Positions 47,601-60,357 of a stretch of DNA of 64,000 nt are shown in pieces (position 1 is the stretch's first letter; every line of letters begins with the position of its first letter). The position numbers and the translations under genes are program-made. The notes below the pieces were generated by a model, which was not told the origin of the DNA, did no database searches, and was given only the letters and a program-made list of their open reading frames with translations. The DNA lies in the NCBI GenBank assembly GCA_037043455.1, contig JAWPHD010004489.1:62001-126000 (forward strand), given 5' to 3'. This stretch comes from Cyrtodaria siliqua (taxonomy: Eukaryota; Mollusca; Bivalvia; Adapedonta; Hiatellidae).

Positions 47601-48258
47601 GGAATATTTATCTCCATCTCATCTCCATCTGAAGTTGTTGTTCCAATCAATAAACCCATAGTTCAAGTTTGTTTGAGTCTATAATCCAAATGACCTTACA
47701 GACTGTCAGTCATATACATGTAAACCCATAACCACATTTTTTGGGGTGGGGAAGGCGGGAGGGGCGGGGGTGGGCGTCGTCGTCGGGATAATAGCCTATG
47801 GTGTTTTTTTTAAAGGGCTTCCCGACTAAAAACAAACAAACACATATAAGCACACGCATCCTTGAGAATTGAGATGACAAAAATTGTCCGCGTACATCTT
47901 TTCACCCTGTGAAAGTTTTAAAAACCCATGTGACGTCACATTTCTTGTAACTTGTGCAATCGTGCAAACTCGCTCATTTCCGTAGATCGTCGGAAATAAT
48001 ATTTTTTGGGGGGAAAAAATGGGGGGAAAAAAATTTAAATGGTTGAGGCAGTTCCGATTGGTAACTTGTGGTGTTGGAATGTGGACTTCGGGGAAAACAC
48101 GGTATTGTGATTGTTGCAATGTTTTTAATAAAAATAGAATTTAAAAGATCTATCATGATTTATTTATAAAACATTTAGCTACTGAATGACATTTTGTTCA
48201 TTACCGTTTATAAGCTAATTTCAGAATTTATCACGCAGTGAGCTGACCTCTGTTTACT
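47601..48258. other. Non-coding, nothing recognised
   Basis: Contains G-rich GGGGTGGGGAAGGCGGGAGG (about 47743) and GGGGGGAAAAAATGGGGGGA-like runs (about 48008). Confidence 0.4.
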
Positions 48259-48708
48259 CATATGGGGGTCCCAAAGGGGGGGGGGGGGGGGGGGGTATGT
48301 TCACGTGATCACGTAAAATAAAAACAAGGATCACGTCTTCACGTGAAAATAGCAGAACTTTCACATTTCACGTTAAATGTTAAAACAACAAAACAAAACC
48401 ACACACAATCACACACAAACTTGAGCCGTCAGATGTATTCTGAGGCTTTCAAATTGACAACAGCATTCTGGCATCTCGGGGGAGGCTCGGGGGAGGAGGA
48501 GGGACACTAAAAAGACTGAAAAGGACTAAAAATTCACGTTTGACGTCACCATATCACGCGATCACGTTTTACCAAGACCAAAATCACGGATCACGCTGAT
48601 ATAATTTTCACGCAATCACGCAAAAATATTATTTGTTTCACGTGTCACGTTTTTAAAAACACCCCGATCACGTTTTCACGCAAAACCCCTTTGGGACCCT
48701 CTCATATG
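48259..48708. mobile_element. MITE, 450 bp, filled with TCACG motifs
   Basis: The ends are inverted: CATATGGGGGTCCCAAAGG at the left and CCTTTGGGACCCTCTCATATG at the right. Inside are more than fifteen TCACG or CGTGA words, including CACGTGATCACGT. A 16-20 bp G run adjoins the left terminus. Confidence 0.75.
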
Positions 48709-49579
48709 CCGTGTAACACCACTACACAAAACAACGCTTACGTAAACTGGTGACCAAACGTTTTTTGTAACGTACTTTTTTCATATATTCTTGAAAATTT
48801 AAATACTGCTAGAGGAAGAATTAAACTCATTGTTCATGCTCTTGTCTTTTTTCTCGCTGTTAAAATCTCCATAAAAATTGAATTACAAAATAAAAATAAC
48901 TGAAGTGGATCGATAAACGGTCGACATTTTCCTGTTTCACTGCTTTTTTATCGGAGATAATTTTTACAATAACACAACATAGACGGCACTTTTTAAAAAA
49001 AATAGAATATGGAAATAATGGTTATTTTATAAGGAAATGGCTTGTATAAATTCTTTATGAATTTTAATAATAAAAAAGTGATTTTAAAAGTGTTTTGTTG
49101 AAAGCACGCGATTGAAAAATCTCATTATTTCCGCGTGAAATTGTATGGACGGTCATGAAACGTATTTTTTGGGTAGAAAAAAGTACTTTTTCCAAATTTT
49201 AATGATATTTTGCAGGCTTGTAGAGGAAGATTTTTTCTTGACGTCATTGCTGTCGTCTTTTTTCTCGCTATAAGAACAAATTGTAATTATAAATTTGATT
49301 AAAAGCTCAAATTTCACCTAAATTTTCGAAACAGTTGGCGATTTGTAAATGCCTAGAAATTGTGTTTTTAATAAAACAGAATAGACAAAACACGTAAAAA
49401 CTTAAAATCCACTGTGTAACAAACGAATACATGTATTTGTTTATGTGTGTCATCTTTGTATATTGTCAGCTGAATACAATTTACATCACTGGTGTCATTT
49501 TGACCGCCATCCTGAAATCTGCTCAAAACGCAGTTTGTTTACGTTTTTTGCGCGTGACGTATCCCTCCGCGACTGCTTG
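48709..49579. other. Non-coding, nothing recognised
   Basis: Two loosely similar ~350 bp halves share CTTGTCTTTTTTCTCGCT-like text (near 48840 and 49250). No gene is supported. Confidence 0.4.
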
Positions 49580-52500
49580 GCGCACCCACAGCTAAACTTG
49601 ATCAAATAAAACTCATATTTGGGAATGGAAAAACCTGTGATATATTCGGTTTATGTGAAACTTTTCTGAATGAAACAACGGATAATTCTTTATTGCAGAT
49701 TCAAAACTATTCGATTGAAAGGAGAGATAGACACAATAAAAAGGGCGGGGGTATAATAGGACATAATAGTCTACGTCAATTCAAAACTACCGTACACTCG
49801 TCTTATGACTTAGAAACGGATGATTTAGAATCCTTATTTCTTCAAGTTAACAGCAAAAACCGGTCAATCATTCGCAGTTAATTTTGTTTATAGACCACCT
49901 CAGTCCAAACAATCATGGATTTTAAAGTACGAGACACAGTTAGTTAAGCTGGATAGTATTGAATTTGGAAACACACATATTAGGAGACATTAACACAAAT
50001 TATACACCAGGAGGGCAGATTGACAATTACAATATTACAAAGTGGTACGATTTAATCACAAAATTTGGTTTGACACAACTAGTTGAAAAGCCAACAAGAG
50101 TAAGTAAAGCAAGTTCGACAATAATAGATCACATCTATACTACTTCTCCCGAGATGATCGCAGATGTACTTATACCATGCTTTAATATCAGTGATCATTA
50201 TCCAATATGTTTCACACGATTGTCGAAATGCACAAGTACCAAGAACTATTACAAACAACATTCACATAAATATATAAAATACACGAAATGTAATGTTGAC
50301 AATTTTTATATGGACTTAGCAATTGAACAGTTAAATAGTGTTGAATTGTGTAGCTACCCCAATATGTCAGTAATCCTATTTATACAATTATAAATAAAGT
50401 TCTTTCGAAACATGCACCTCTAAGAACAAAAGGAATAAAGCGAGAAATCCAAAATAACTGGTTTACAAATGAAATAAAAGAGGCAATCTTTTTAAGAGAT
50501 AAATTACACAAAGAAAAACTATGTGACGAATACAAGACTCAAAGGAATAGAATTACGTCAATGATCAAAAAAAGTAAAAAGGATGTTTTTAACAAAGCCA
50601 TATGTGAAAATAAATCGACTAGTTTATCTTTGGAAAACGCTAAAATTTGTAACTAATAATGGTGCAACCGGTGGACTTTTTTTGCAAACATTCTTACTTA
50701 CGATGATGAAATTGTCATAGATCCATATAAAATAATAAATGCAATGAACAGCTATTTTATCAATATAGCTAACAGTGTTAATAAAACAAGATTCAGTTCA
50801 ACCAATTTTACTAAACTTGAATATCATCTAAATTGTAAATTAAAAGATATCACATTTGAAATACAACCAATCACTGTATTTGAAGTGAAGGCAATCATCG
50901 ATAAGCTTGATGTTAATAAATCTACAGGTTTAGATGGAATAGGACCCAAAATATTGAAATATTGTGGCGATATATAACGCCAATAATAACATTTTTAATT
51001 AATGAAAGCATACAGCAAGGAAATTTTTCCAGACGCTTTAAAGGAAACATTTAAAAATTGAAACAAAGGAGATCCTGGAGCAACAGACCGATCTCTATTT
51101 TACAAACAATATCAATTAATATTTGAAAGGCATATAGCAAATCAAACTACATGCATTTTTCCAAACACTAATGTATTGCATGAAACACAGTCTGGATTTA
51201 GAAAGATGCACTCATGTACAAACTGCTTTAGCAATACTTAATAGATAACTGGCTGACTGATATTGATTTCAGGTAATATGTTGGAGCTCTATTCCTCGAT
51301 CTTAGAAAAGCTTTTGACCTTGTGGATCATGAAATCCTTCGCCATAAATTGAAAATTATATCATTTTACCGACAATGCAATATCACTTTTCAATTCATAT
51401 TTGTCAAATAGAACACAGTTTATAAAAATTGAAGACCAAATATCTGAAAAATTAACTGTGACATCGAGTGTCCCACAGGGAAGTATTCTTGGCCCTTTAT
51501 TATTACTTTTATATGTAAATGACATGTCATTGTGTACTCATAATTGTGAACTTGATTTATATGCTGATGATGCTACCTTATATAAAAGTGATTTTCATCC
51601 ATCAAATATGCAAAACAGCCTCCAGGAAAATTTAACACAAATCAATTTATGGTGTTCAAATAATAACATGTTGCTACACCCATCAAAAACAAAATGCATG
51701 GTTATAACAATAAAATACAAACAAAAGCGTATAGGACAACTACAGCTAAACGTTAATGGAATACCCATAGAAAATGTGACGGCCCAGAACATTTTAAGTA
51801 TATACATTGATAACACACTCTCTTGGCAAAATCAATACAAGTTTGTTTGTTCAAAATTGAACACAAAAATAACGCTATTGAAAATAATTAATTATTGTCT
51901 GACATACGACATGAAGCAAATGTATAGTAATGCTTACATTATGCCTGTGTTTGATTTTTGTTCCTCCATTTGGAGAAATGGATGTATTATGTAAAGGCCA
52001 TATCAATAATCTATTAAAAATACAAAAACGAATTGCCAAAATAATTCTTGGTAAACAGATACTATTAAATTCGGAATCCACGAGCTTATTAACAGAATTA
52101 AACTGGCTTTCCATTCAGGACAGGCGTCATTGTCACACAGCTGTAATGATTTACAAAGCTATTAATAATCTTGCACCGAACTACATTAAAAAGCTTATCA
52201 CATTTTCCAGCAATGAAACGTATGACCTTAGATCAATAAAAAATAAGAAAATAGTGAATATGAAACCGCGAACTAATTACTTAAAACAAACTTTAAACTA
52301 TAATTGCTATCAAATTTGGAACAAAATACCTGCAGAAATAAGAACAAAACCAACAATTTCTTCATTCAAAAGATCTTACAGGAAATATTTATTTAATAAT
52401 TCTTAAATGCTCTCATGACGGCGTTGTATAAATATATATATAAGTAATTTGTGATTTGCGTTCATTTGAAAAATTCTTGTGAAATGATATATGTTTACAA

Positions 52501-52770
52501 TAAGTATGAATGGCTATGAAATAATCTTGACATTATACATTACAAATACATTGATTATCATGAGTGTCTGTCTTGAATATATGTAATTGATTTGTCTTAA
52601 TATTTTAGAAATGTTCTATTATATTGATAAAAGTTTTGCTTTTACTGTTGTATTGTTTAAACATGTTTAATATCCGAAGGCCGCAGGGTTTTTCAAAACT
52701 TTAAGAATTGTATTTGTATGTTTGCGTTTCTTTTGTGTTATCCTTCGCTAAATAAATAAAGGCGTTATTA
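49580..52770 (+). pseudogene. Decayed non-LTR retrotransposon (CR1/L2/Jockey-group LINE), endonuclease and reverse transcriptase
   Basis: Several frames together make one LINE ORF2. The endonuclease has GLCETFL near 49650, YRPP near 49892, HILGDINTNY near 49970, SSTIIDHIY near 50115 and ISDHYP near 50188. RT starts with VNKSTGLDGIGPKIL near 50910, then QSGFRKMHSC near 51190, FLDLRKAFDLVDHE near 51295, PQGSILGPLL near 51475 and the catalytic YADD near 51560. A C-terminal part with RIAKIILG and LNWLSIQDRR (about 52030-52130) is typical of this group. Frameshifts fall near 49880, 50380, 50970, 51290 and 51990. The 3' UTR ends about 52770 in AAATAAATAAAGG. The 5' end is probably truncated near 49580. 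ORF1 was not found. Confidence 0.8.
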
Positions 52771-54440
52771 ATCCCTTTGAGGCGGATGCGCCAGTGATGA
52801 ACATCATTACAAAGACTGTGATACCAGAACATATCGGGAATGATTTGCGGAAGAGAGATGACGTTGGACAGGAATGCTATATAATGTTTGTATCGGAATG
52901 AATAACTACAGATCAGGTGCTATTTTGGTCTCCAATGGAAAATATCAATTTGAAAGTATGGAGGAATGTAAACACCGGCTGATGTCACAGGTTGTCAATT
53001 TAAAAGACGATCGTGCATTGTTCCATAGATTTATGGCTACTACGCCCAGAGATCGATTTGAAGGAATCAATTGGCATTTATGAATTCTCTTTTATGCCAA
53101 GGTCCATGTTTTCTGCCAATAGAAAGCTCCTACCATGTTTGGATGAGTAAACTTTCACATGAGCTTGAAGCTAAAAATCCACATACTGATGGTGAACTCG
53201 TTGACAATAGTGATTCAAAGTCATATGAACGAAAGATATTACTCATAGATGGTATGACGATGGTTCGAGAAATAGGAAGGCCTAATTCAGTGAAAATATG
53301 TAGGGATTATGCAGATCACTTTTTAAAAAGACTAGAAACATGCGGTTGGCTTCCATGAAGCTCATATCATCTTTGACCGATACAACTTAGACATCTCGTT
53401 TAAGTATGCAACACGGAACAGACGACAAGGCAAGTATGCACCCGTAGACTACGTCGTTGACGATTCCTCTGAAATAGAGAATGTAGCAGTTCCTGTCACA
53501 TACAATGACCAAAGACCGGCTTACAGTGTATTTGACTGATACGGTTATAAGTCATTTTGCAGACTCAGAAATAGATATCATAGTGACATCCAGGGAAGAA
53601 GTCATGTCTAACGGGTTGAACGTCCAACATCTGAAAAGCACACAGGATGAAGCAGTTACACGACATACTGCATGCTATTGATGCATCTACCAGACGACCA
53701 GAGAAGCTTGAAATACACGCATCAGACACAGATATTAATTAATATTTGCTCTTCGGCGGTATCATATGATGTGCGAAAATACAGTAGTAAGGGAATCGAA
53801 GATAGCAGCTCTCACAGGCTGTCATGGATTTTCCGGATGTGACATCACTGGAAAGCTTGTCGAAAAAGGAAAATTATCGTTCTGGAAATCGTTTCAGTCA
53901 AGCTCTGAGGACATTATACAGACATTCTGTGAGTTGGGTAAGGAAGGAACAGAAGTATCACAGGGTACAGCACAAGGATCGGAGAAGTTTGTTTTGTCAG
54001 ATGTATGCACCAACAACTGCATTCGTTAAAGTATCGGAATTAAGATGGAGTCTGTTTACAAAAAACAACCAGAATCAGAGTAATTGCCTCCGGCAAAAGC
54101 GGCTCTAACAGAACAGCTAACTATGTCTCTATGATATGGTGTCAGGATGATGTTGCGCAGCCCAATATTCCAGCTCAGTGTAACCATGGTTGGCAGCTGG
54201 AGGATGGCTGCTATGACCCAGCCTCCAGCATCCGAGGCTATCATAGAACTCATCATCGTGTAGTAGAAGTTTGTGCTCACTATCGTGATATTGTTCCTGC
54301 AGATTGGCAGGGCTGTACTGTACAGAGATATGCAAATGTGGAGCAGATAATGAAGTCTGTGAAAACACACGGATGAACAGAGAGATGAAGACAATGACAG
54401 TTTTTAATTGGCAGTGTTATTGTTACCGGTATCACTCACC
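52770..54440 (+). pseudogene. Decayed copy of a multi-copy invertebrate gene family (HGFSGCD / Cys-rich C-terminus)
   Basis: Fragments in shifting frames read in the expected order: NPFEADAPVMNII (52775), a stretch with LLCQGPCFLPIESS (53080), KILLIDGMTMVREIG (53230), HIIFDRYNLDISFKYATRNR (53365, after a frameshift), TDTVISHFADSEIDI (53540), ALTGCHGFSGCDITGK (53810) and a Cys-rich end (YCTEICKC, 54310). Proteins with this layout are repeated many times in cnidarian, mollusc and echinoderm genomes and are sometimes annotated with a Tesmin/TSO1-like CXC domain. The function is unknown and a mobile-element origin is suspected. Several stops and frameshifts show this copy is dead. The LINE ends exactly at its left edge. 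Confidence 0.55.
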
Positions 54441-54960
54441 AAAGCTCAATGATACATATATATGTTCATTGTTACCCACAAGGATGATATATATATAAAC
54501 TTCAATAATGTGCATTTCTGGTCATTTAATACCAATTACATATTTTATAATGCTAATTTAATTCTGAAAAACAAAAAACGGCCCTTAAATTGTTGAGAAA
54601 AAAAATCATGGCTCTGACTTGTGGGAGACAAAAGGCAGTCCGTCAAATTGTTTGGGGAAAAAATCCGGCATTCCCTCGGATTCTTGGAAAAAAACAATCT
54701 GGCTGTGAGTCCCAATTTGAGGAAAAATATAATCTGGCTCCTACTATGATAAAGGTAGTTCTACCCCATGAGCCACTGGATTCAGTAAGGAAATTTTTTA
54801 AACACAATCTGGCTACATCCGTGACTTGGCAAACTATTCAGAAGTTCATCGAAATCTCGACTTGAAATGAGTTCAGTAGATGTAAACGTAAGTCATTTTT
54901 GTAATACACGTGATGTACATAATGTCATGATGGTAATGGTTACAGTGGTCATTAAAGTAA
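54441..54960. other. Non-coding, nothing recognised
   Basis: The frame at 54590-54865 has no recognised domain; it may be repeat-derived. Confidence 0.4.
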
Positions 54961-55523
54961 TATACTCAACAAAAAAAGAAACTTCCGCAACTTTACCCAT
55001 ACATGTAGACACAATGACAATATATTTTGTTTGGTCTTATATGTTAATACCTTTGTTAAAAGGCCAGCACTGTCATGAAAACAATTTTCCTTGAATCAAA
55101 CTTGTACGCAAAGTAATTCCCCTTGTTTTGGTTTAAACAGCATTTCCGGGTCTTGTGGTTTAAACTTTGATTTAACACAGCTTTGTTCTGTTGAAATAAA
55201 CAGAAGATAACCCCACCACCAAAAAGACGGAGAAAGTAAGCTGACCTGTTCACTCACTTTTGCGCCATATAGCTTTCAAGAATGAATATTTTCAGATTAC
55301 CTCCGTATAATACAAATATAGTGATTTCTCAACTGGAATAAAACATGTTTTAGTAGCAACAAACTAACTCTGGTTTTTGATGATTATCAATATTGATCAG
55401 AATGATTTAGTGATAAGTATATAATGATGAAATTATATCTAGATTGGTGTACAAAGTGTAACAAAGTCAACCCTATGCAAATCACAGCTTAAAATGCGGA
55501 AGTTTCTTTTTTTGTTCAGTGTA
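54961..55523. mobile_element. Mariner-like MITE, 563 bp
   Basis: The left end is TATACTCAACAAAAAAAGAA and the right end TTCTTTTTTTGTTCAGTGTA, with CTTCCGCA just inside both. TA lies at both outer edges. The termini resemble those at 25696-27547, suggesting related families. Confidence 0.75.
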
Positions 55524-55633
55524 CATATGGTATACACTGGCCATGGTGATAATATGTTGTATAAAGTGGTCATGGTAGTAAATATACCCCCGCTTTACCC
55601 CCGCTTTCACAAAGTGAAGTAGGGGCTATATAG

Positions 55634-56592
55634 CAGGGGCGGATCCAGGATTTCAGCTTAGAGGAGGGGGGGGGGGGGGGGGTTAGAGGAGGGGGGGGGG
55701 GGGGGCGTACGTTTTTAGTCAATTTTCGGGTCCGTCACTAGCCTCATAAAACGGTTGCGGTAATGCATTGATAGGGTAAAAAATTCCGTTTTCAAATGAA
55801 AGGATTTAACAATGTGTTAATTAAACCACTCATTAGCCATTATGCGTTGAGCGAGCGATCATTTTTTTTATACTTAGTGCGTGCATCGAAATTGTTTGAT
55901 ATTTTATCTACAGTAACATGGACATACATGTATGAATAAAAAAAAGTCCGTTTTCAAATAAAAGGATTTAACAATGTGTTAATTAAACCACTCATTAGCC
56001 ATTATGCGTCGAGCGAGCGAAGCGAGCGAAAAAAAAATTTATACAGTGGGCGTGCAACGAAATTGTTTGATATTTTATCTACAGTAACATGGACATACAT
56101 GTATGAATAAAAAAGTCCGTTTTCAAATAAAAGGATTTAACAATGTGTTAATTAAACCACTCATTAGCCATTATGCATCGAGCGAGCGAAGCGAGCGAGA
56201 ACATTTTTTATACTGAGGGCGTGCATCGAAATCGTTTGATATTTTATCTACAGTAACATGGACATACATGTATGAATAAAAAAGTCCGTTTTCAAATGAA
56301 AGGATTTAACAATGTGTTAATTAAACCACTCATTAGCCATTATGCGCCGAGCGAGAATTTTTTTTATACTGAGGGCGTGCATCGAAATTGTTTGATATTT
56401 TATCTACAGTAACATGGACATACATGTATGAATAAAAAAGTCTGTTTTCAATAAAAGGATTTAACAATGTGTTAATTAAACCACCCGTTAGCCATTATGC
56501 GCCGAGCGAGCGAAGCGAGCGAAAAAAAAAATTATACTGAGGGCGTGCAACGAAATTGTTTGATATTTTATCTACAGTAACATGGACATACA
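55634..56592 (+). mobile_element. hAT-like element end with ~175 bp internal tandem repeats (5 units)
   Basis: Starts CAGGGGCGGATCCAGGATTT, followed by two G-runs (55667-55704). The units contain TTAAACCACTCATTAGCCAT, GAGCGAGCGAAGCGAGCGA and TTTATCTACAGTAACATGGA. It is broken at its right end by the foldback arm at 56593. Confidence 0.75.
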
Positions 56593-56668
56593 TTCGCCAT
56601 TCTTCGTTTTCTAAGCCTCGCCTAATAAACTTGATAGTAAAAGGCACTGACATAATATTCTCTATATA
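56593..56668. repeat. Lone arm of the 34.6 kb foldback
   Basis: CTTCGTTTTCTAAGCCTCGC, CTAATAAACTTGATAGTAAA and AGGCACTGACATAATATTCT match one arm of 34602-34730. The partner arm is absent. Confidence 0.8.
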
Positions 56669-56756
56669 TCAACCATTTATTACAGAATTATGGCCCTTTG
56701 TTTGATTTAGAATTTAAGCGGAGGTATTCACCTTCAGTGATAGTTCTAGTTGGGTA

Positions 56757-56991
56757 TACATTGGCCATGGTAGTAACGAATGTACATTGGCCATGGTAGT
56801 AACGAATGTACATTTGTCATGGTAGTAACGAATGTACATTGGCCATGGTAGTAACGAATGTACATTGGCCATGGTAGTAACGAATGTACATTGGTCATGG
56901 TAGTAACGAATGTACATTGGCCATGGTAGTAACGAATGTACATTGGCCATGGTAGTAACGAATGTACATTGGCCATGGTAGTAACGAATGT
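56757..56991. repeat. 26 bp minisatellite, ~9 units
   Basis: The unit is TACATTGGCCATGGTAGTAA plus CGAATG. It gives repetitive minus-strand frames that are not genes. Confidence 0.95.
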
Positions 56992-58530
56992 GATATACAT
57001 ATAACAACATGGTTATAATTAATGTGATCTATCTACATACGTCATAGTTGTAATAAATGCCATGCTTATCGGATATAGCTTAAAAAAGGAGATGATTTTG
57101 GCTAGATGGCTTTTAGCGCTCATATTCTTCTATAAAAACAAATAACATACAAAATAATGTTTTGACTTTTTAATTTAACTCTAACTTTCCGGGACCGTTT
57201 GTTGAAACCATCACATTACAATGATTATACCTTGTCATATCTAGGATGGTATAGCAAACATAACTACAAGAAGAAACTGATGCAAAACATCAGAAACAAA
57301 AATGTGTATTTGTATGCAAATTTTTATTATATAACAACAAACATGTAGAAATATGTTAAAAAGTATAAAAAGTTATATGGCAATAGTAACTTGAGAACAA
57401 AGGCACATACTTAAGATATCGAAACATATTTAAGTGTTTGCATTAATTGCTGATGATATATATTTCTAGAATGTTATGAAGATTTTTAGAATGTTGAGGA
57501 AGTTTGAATTAAGTAAAAAAAATATCAAAAAAAAGAAGTTAGTCAATGGCAATGTACTCGGCAAACAAAACCACGTGATCGTCTATACAGACTCCACACG
57601 GTACTTTTTTTTTTTATCTCCCTTGGATTGGTACCCGGTCCAACAATTAACAATCTATCTAGACCGGGCACCTGAAACATCACGTGGTATCTGTTTATGT
57701 TGAACATGCCACTGTTCAGTGGAAACATATGGATTTAAGTTGATAAATAACAAAAGGATTTAAGGAAATATAACTTCGATCAATTGCTAATATTGAGCGT
57801 GTGGTATAACACCAACAACGGCCCTTGTCAGTGCGTATCTTGAGTTGTTGTCATTGTAGGTCGCCGGTACATGTGCGCTCTGACGTCGACGGTGGTGGGA
57901 TGGGGTGGGGGGTGGGGGGGGGGGGGGGGGCGTGTTTCAATACATATTATATAAAATGACATAGCGCCAATTTTCAAATACAACAACACGATCTTATGGC
58001 CAGTACTTTACCCCCAACATTTTTAATCACATGCTCCTCCATATGTCACGTGCTCCTCGATAATGCAGCATCAAAATAGGCTGCGCGCTCAAAGCGTGCC
58101 GCCAATAAGCATTTGTTTAATACATAAACACGGATGTGTTTAAACAAGTACGTGATTGCAGGAACGTTTCATACACTTTCCTGGTGACTGATAATTTTGC
58201 TAACATGATTGTTCATTTGGAAGTCAATAAATGTCATACCCTAATATTTGATTTGGCATTTAATGTTATGTAATATTTCAAGTTTATGGTACTACGTTAA
58301 TAGTTTAGAACTATATCTACAACATATGAAATATAATAGACAAGAAAGGTGTTATACACGGTCTTAATATGTAATCAGTCATTAGCTCGACTTTTTCGAA
58401 GATAAAATCTCTTGATCGTCGTCTGCGTCCGGTTAAAGTTTGTAAGCTGGTATCTCCGAAACTACTTTACACAATGGATTAAAACTTTACACATGTGTTT
58501 GGCATCATTATACAACGTCATAAAGCTAGT
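56992..58530. other. Non-coding with one G-rich run
   Basis: The G-rich GGTGGGATGGGGTGGGG... run lies at 57893-57931. A dispersed fragment shared with 19.85 kb lies near 58450. No genes are supported. Confidence 0.45.
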
Positions 58531-58740
58531 GTCTTTTCGCGGCTGAAGTTTCATCTTTTCGTCTTTTCACGCGGCGTTTTTTCGTCTTTTTGCTCTTGAA
58601 AGTCGTCTTTTCTTTCTGTCGTTCTTTCGTCTTTTCGTCCTGTCGTCTTTTTGCGCTGCATTTGCCGTCTTTTCGTCCTGTCGTCTTTTCGTCCTGTCGT
58701 CTTTTCGCGGCGAAATACTGAAAAGACGAAATGGCAAAAA
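58531..58740. repeat. TCGTCTTTTCG-type degenerate minisatellite
   Basis: Inverted counterpart of 27730-28030. The right edge CGCGGCGAAATACTGAAAAG followed by GGCAAAAATCCGCCACC mirrors the left edge of the first cluster. Confidence 0.8.
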
Positions 58741-59715
58741 TCCGCCACCGTATAAACTAGTCATCGATTACCCATAACAAAGCCCCCATAGTGTCTGAAG
58801 GATAGGACATTGCTGAATTGTTCCGTTTTACGTCATCGTGCCATCGTATGTTCGGTTGTAAACTAGGACGTGACCTTCCTATCGGGCAATCGATACAGTA
58901 TGTACTAGCATGATAAACTATACTAGTTATATAGTTCGTTTAGTCCTACAAACCAAGCGTAAACGTAAATCAAATAAATTCCCAGCGTTCCCCATTTGTA
59001 ATATGTATTACATGGAGATGTTCGTGTCGCCCGGTAGTAACTTAAATAAATAAATAAATAAAAATCCTAAAATGTTGGAAAATGCAATAAAAATCAGAAG
59101 GGTGGGTGGACCTCGTATTAGGAGTATGTTGCAAACAAGCCACGCTATGCCACTGGCTTAGGGATGACTGTCGTCCGTCGTCGTCGTCCATCGTTATCGG
59201 TCACACCTTAGAGGGGTTGATGCACTATTTTCAAACAAGATTGTTTTAAAAGGGCACTGAACAACTTGAAAAAAGCTGAAAGAATTATCAAAATGCCATG
59301 ACAAATATAGAGATACGACTTATTGAAATTTTGCAAAGAAACATAAATGGAGGCGGTCATCTTGAAATGATGACGTCATCGCGCCTTTTTATCATATACA
59401 GGTATGAAACCACTAATTATTTTCCCCATAGACACCAATGTTAAAGTGTCACATGTTAATGATTTGCTGCAAATTCAACTCAAGTATGGATAATAAATCA
59501 GTGTAATGTTTTCATTGCTCACAAAGTGTAGAATCAAACAATGTTTAGATGTTTCTTAAATGAGAATTTTGTGTTGTCATTTTCATAACAAGCTTAAAAA
59601 CACCAATTGGTGGTACCATACCTTATAGTAGGGAATACGAGCTCAATAATGCCAAAAATACCGCTAAAATCAAAATTGATACTAGCTGAACGCTACCAAG
59701 TCGAGTTTAAATGAT
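58741..59715. other. Non-coding, nothing recognised
   Basis: A GTCGTCCGTCGTCGTCGTCC run lies near 59169. No genes are supported. Confidence 0.4.
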
Positions 59716-60132
59716 AAAATCGACATCTCCTCTGAAACCGCTAAAAGGATTTTGATGAAACTTCATCACAATGTTACTTGGGAGGGCCTATCTCAGCTTT
59801 GTGTTTCTCGCGACCGCCAGTTATCCAAGATGGCCGCCATGGCTAAACCTATGTCAAATTTAAGGAAATTTCAAACGACATCTCCTCCGAAACCACTTAT
59901 TCCATTCTACTGAAATATCATATACATGTTCCTTGGGTTAGCCTCTATCAAGTTTGTGTTTTTCGTTATCGTCAAATAATCAAAATGGCCACCACGGCGA
60001 CCGAAAGTTTACAAAGAGTTATATAGGAAAAGGTTAAAAATTACATCTTCTCTGAAACCGCCTGAAAGATTTTGATGAAACTTAAGCACAATGATATTTG
60101 GGATAGTCTCTCTCAGATTTGTGTTTTTCGCG
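59716..60132. repeat. ~160 bp tandem repeat, 2.6 units
   Basis: Each unit has ACATCTCCTCTGAAACCGCT, TTTTGATGAAACTTCA, CTTGGGAGGGCCTATCTCAG or variants, and GTTTGTGTTTTTCG. Gene-like repeats of this type are common in bivalve genomes. It marks ordinary host DNA up to about 60,130. Confidence 0.7.
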
Positions 60133-60262
60133 TTAACATTTTCGCGTTAACATATTTCTAACAAATTACATACTTTCATTAAATTTATTATATAAAAATA
60201 TCGAAATTAGATAATAAGACGATATAATATTACCCCACCCACTTTTTATCAAGTCTGAAGGA

Positions 60263-60347
60263 TTATATATATGTAAATTGGGTGTCCCGGCTCAGAGATC
60301 TCGCTTCGCTCGATCCTGATCCGGTAACACCCAATTTACATATATAT
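60263..60347. terminator. Hairpin just 3' of the virus-like block (possible end or terminator)
   Basis: TATATATATGTAAATTGGGT... pairs with ...ACCCAATTTACATATATAT, with CCGG/CCGG and GATC/GATC pairs inside and the loop TCGCTTCGCTC. It lies 10 bp beyond the stop codon of the leftmost gene. It may be a transcription end signal, the element's end, or an unrelated foldback. Confidence 0.5.
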
Positions 60348-60357
60348 TACCCCTATT

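Noticed and set aside
56714..57010. Met/Tyr/His-rich repeat proteins
   Set aside because: Produced by the 26 bp minisatellite.
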